A stretch of 24,055 bases of DNA from positions 1-24,055 of the forward strand of contig JADIYI010000004.1 of the NCBI GenBank assembly GCA_016705365.1, read 5' to 3'. The notes beneath the pieces were generated by a model. It did not search any database and was not told the origin of the DNA. It saw only the letters and a list, made by a program, of their open reading frames with translations. A program made the position numbers and the translations under genes. This DNA is from Gammaproteobacteria bacterium (GTDB lineage: Bacteria > Pseudomonadota > Gammaproteobacteria > Pseudomonadales > UBA5518). Each line of letters begins with the position of its first letter. The stretch's first letter is position 1. Of this stretch, positions 22,802 through 24,055 are shown piece by piece.

Positions 22802-24055
22802 ATGAAAAATGAATTTGACGCGAAGCAGGACGACAACAGCGACGCGAACTGAGGCGAGTCTTCGCGACGCAAATTCCTCTGGTCCTCCGCGGCCGGGTTT
22901 GAGCACGCTGGCGGCGGGCATCGGCAGCAGTGCATTCGCGGCTGACTCCGCCGCGGGCGATATCCCTCGATCCGCATGGCCGATGCGTTCAGCGCATCGC
23001 TGGCCGAAAACGCCGGCGCCGGGCCAGTTCGCCGGGCCCGGCATGACCGGCGCCGAGGTTTTTGCCAATCTCCCGCCAGGCCGGAGGAGCTTGCTGCGCT
23101 GTTCTGCTTTCGCCCCGGCAATTACACCGTGATCACTACCGCGCTGGCGGCGGTTGGCGTGCCATCCTACGGGGGCGCACCGAGGGCTGATAAGCGATGG
23201 AGGACGGCTTCTCACGTGCCACCGGTGAAGTCGTTGCGACGCGACGCGGGAACCGAAGGCCCCGGGTTCACCCCCATGATCATGAACATCGCCGCGCGAA
23301 CGCCGCGCGCACGCCGCCGCCGGTGCTGGCGAGCAACATGACGCTGTGTTGGCGAGGACCGCGAAGCGTTCATCCAGCAGGTTATCAGCAGCCGCCGACC
23401 GAGGGGATCATGAATACGGCAAGCGCCTGATCGATCCGGGCGCGGGTGCACGAGTACGGCGCGTACGCGTTCCGTCACCTCAAGTTCGGCTTGCCGGGTC
23501 CGGGGCACCTCGATTTCCGGCGGAAAGTGGCCCGTGCCCGGTTCAAGAGCGCGACCGGGAGCGGGAAGGATTTCTACGACAAGACGCGCTACCGCAGCGG
23601 AATCGCGTGCCCATCTCTTGCGGCGTGGCGGAAGTCGGCGGTGAAAATGACAGAGAAAGCCGAGCGACCGCCGATCGTGGGCGGGGCAGGGCGTTTTCCA
23701 GCGTCGGCGCATGGGAGGGCGCTGAAAAGTGCGCGCGGCGAGCGCGGTGATATCGCGGTGGTGACCTCCGCCTGAGTCGCGGTGCTCTTCCCGAGGATCG
23801 GCTCAGTACGTTCGGCGGCGCCTGATGCCCTGCTCAGCGCCGACCTGGTGGTTTTCGTCGGTTAGTACTTCGTTTTCGAGCCTGAGCGAATACTTCGCTT
23901 CAACCCGGATATCAAGGCGATCCGTGCACCTGGTGGTGAGGATCTCGGCGCAACTGGCCGCTTCGAACTGGTGTATCGTGACGAGGTTGCATTCCTCGAG
24001 GCGCTGGCCGACGGCCTGCGCCGTAAACGACGCGAGGCGTGGGTGACGCGAAATC
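22802..24055 (+). pseudogene. Tat-exported ThDP-dependent (acetolactate-synthase-like) enzyme, frameshifted and cut by window end
   Basis: ATG 22802 opens MKNEFDAKQDDNSDAN, then an in-frame TGA (22850-22852), then in the same frame ESSRRKFLWSSAAG. After a shift LSTLAAGIGSSAFAAD follows, which together make a twin-arginine signal peptide (SRRKFL). Further pieces in varying frames match the N-terminal and central domains of ThDP enzymes: GMTGAEVFANL, NYTVITTALAAVGVPSYGG, RTEG (position of the catalytic glutamate), MEDGFSRATGEVVAT, HEYGAYAFRHLK, GPGHLDFR, ERPPIVGG, DLVVFVG, FNPDIKAIR and DEVAFLEALADGL. The C-terminal ThDP-pyrophosphate domain (GDG..N motif) would lie beyond the edge. The reaction is not inferable. 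Confidence 0.6.

Noticed and set aside
22850..22852. In-frame TGA before the twin-arginine motif as selenocysteine or programmed recoding
   Set aside because: The surrounding 5 kb is full of frameshifts and stops, no SECIS-like hairpin is evident just after it, and a signal peptide is an unlikely place for selenocysteine. Sequence error is simpler.
1..24055. CRISPR arrays, rRNA and tRNA genes
   Set aside because: I saw no regularly spaced direct repeats and no cloverleaf-like or rRNA-like sequence on reading through; a dedicated tRNA scan was not possible.

Overview
The window is high-GC DNA that reads like a gammaproteobacterium. The grounds are Tex, a periplasmic FMN-binding/PepSY pair with a porin, DUF1214 and SDR genes, and a GFA-family gene. 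I cannot fix the genus; a marine oligotrophic group is a guess. The window falls into three parts.

(1) 1-9.2 kb, accessory island. This holds a run of orphan RHS-type polymorphic-toxin C-terminal cassettes with candidate immunity genes. One immunity-like gene (39-431) probably belongs to a toxin cut off by the left edge. Cassette A (931-2702, +) has an HExxH metallopeptidase-like toxin. Cassette B (5588-3376, -) has an unnamed membrane-type toxin, and cassette C (7345-5635, -) a soluble-type toxin with a frameshift. In all three, the toxin stop and immunity start overlap as ATGA. A and B are preceded by about 97% identical inverted copies of a decayed RHS core (465-1106 and 5606-4909). Each copy starts with a GGGGACGGATTTATTTT motif that also occurs at 2891. 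Between A and B lies debris: a pretoxin remnant, more end-like motifs and a possible PEP-carboxylase N-terminal fragment. A TacA/TacT-like toxin-antitoxin pair and a tyrosine recombinase close the island.

(2) 9.3-18.5 kb, ordinary chromosome with intact genes: a DDAH-like hydrolase; Tex; an operon of porin, FMN-binding protein and PepSY membrane protein behind a Fur-box-like palindrome; a limonene-epoxide-hydrolase-like gene; GFA and VOC family genes; and a DUF1214-SDR pair.

(3) 18.5-24.06 kb, five genes each recognisable only by hopping between frames: an alkaline-phosphatase-superfamily protein, a DUF481-like outer-membrane protein, a YtcJ-like amidohydrolase, a c-type cytochrome, and a Tat-signal ThDP enzyme running off the right edge. 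Shift density, in-frame stops and mutually compensating shifts point more to poor consensus sequence near a contig end than to decay of five neighbours. If the genes are intact in reality, the last three form an interesting periplasmic oxidative module.
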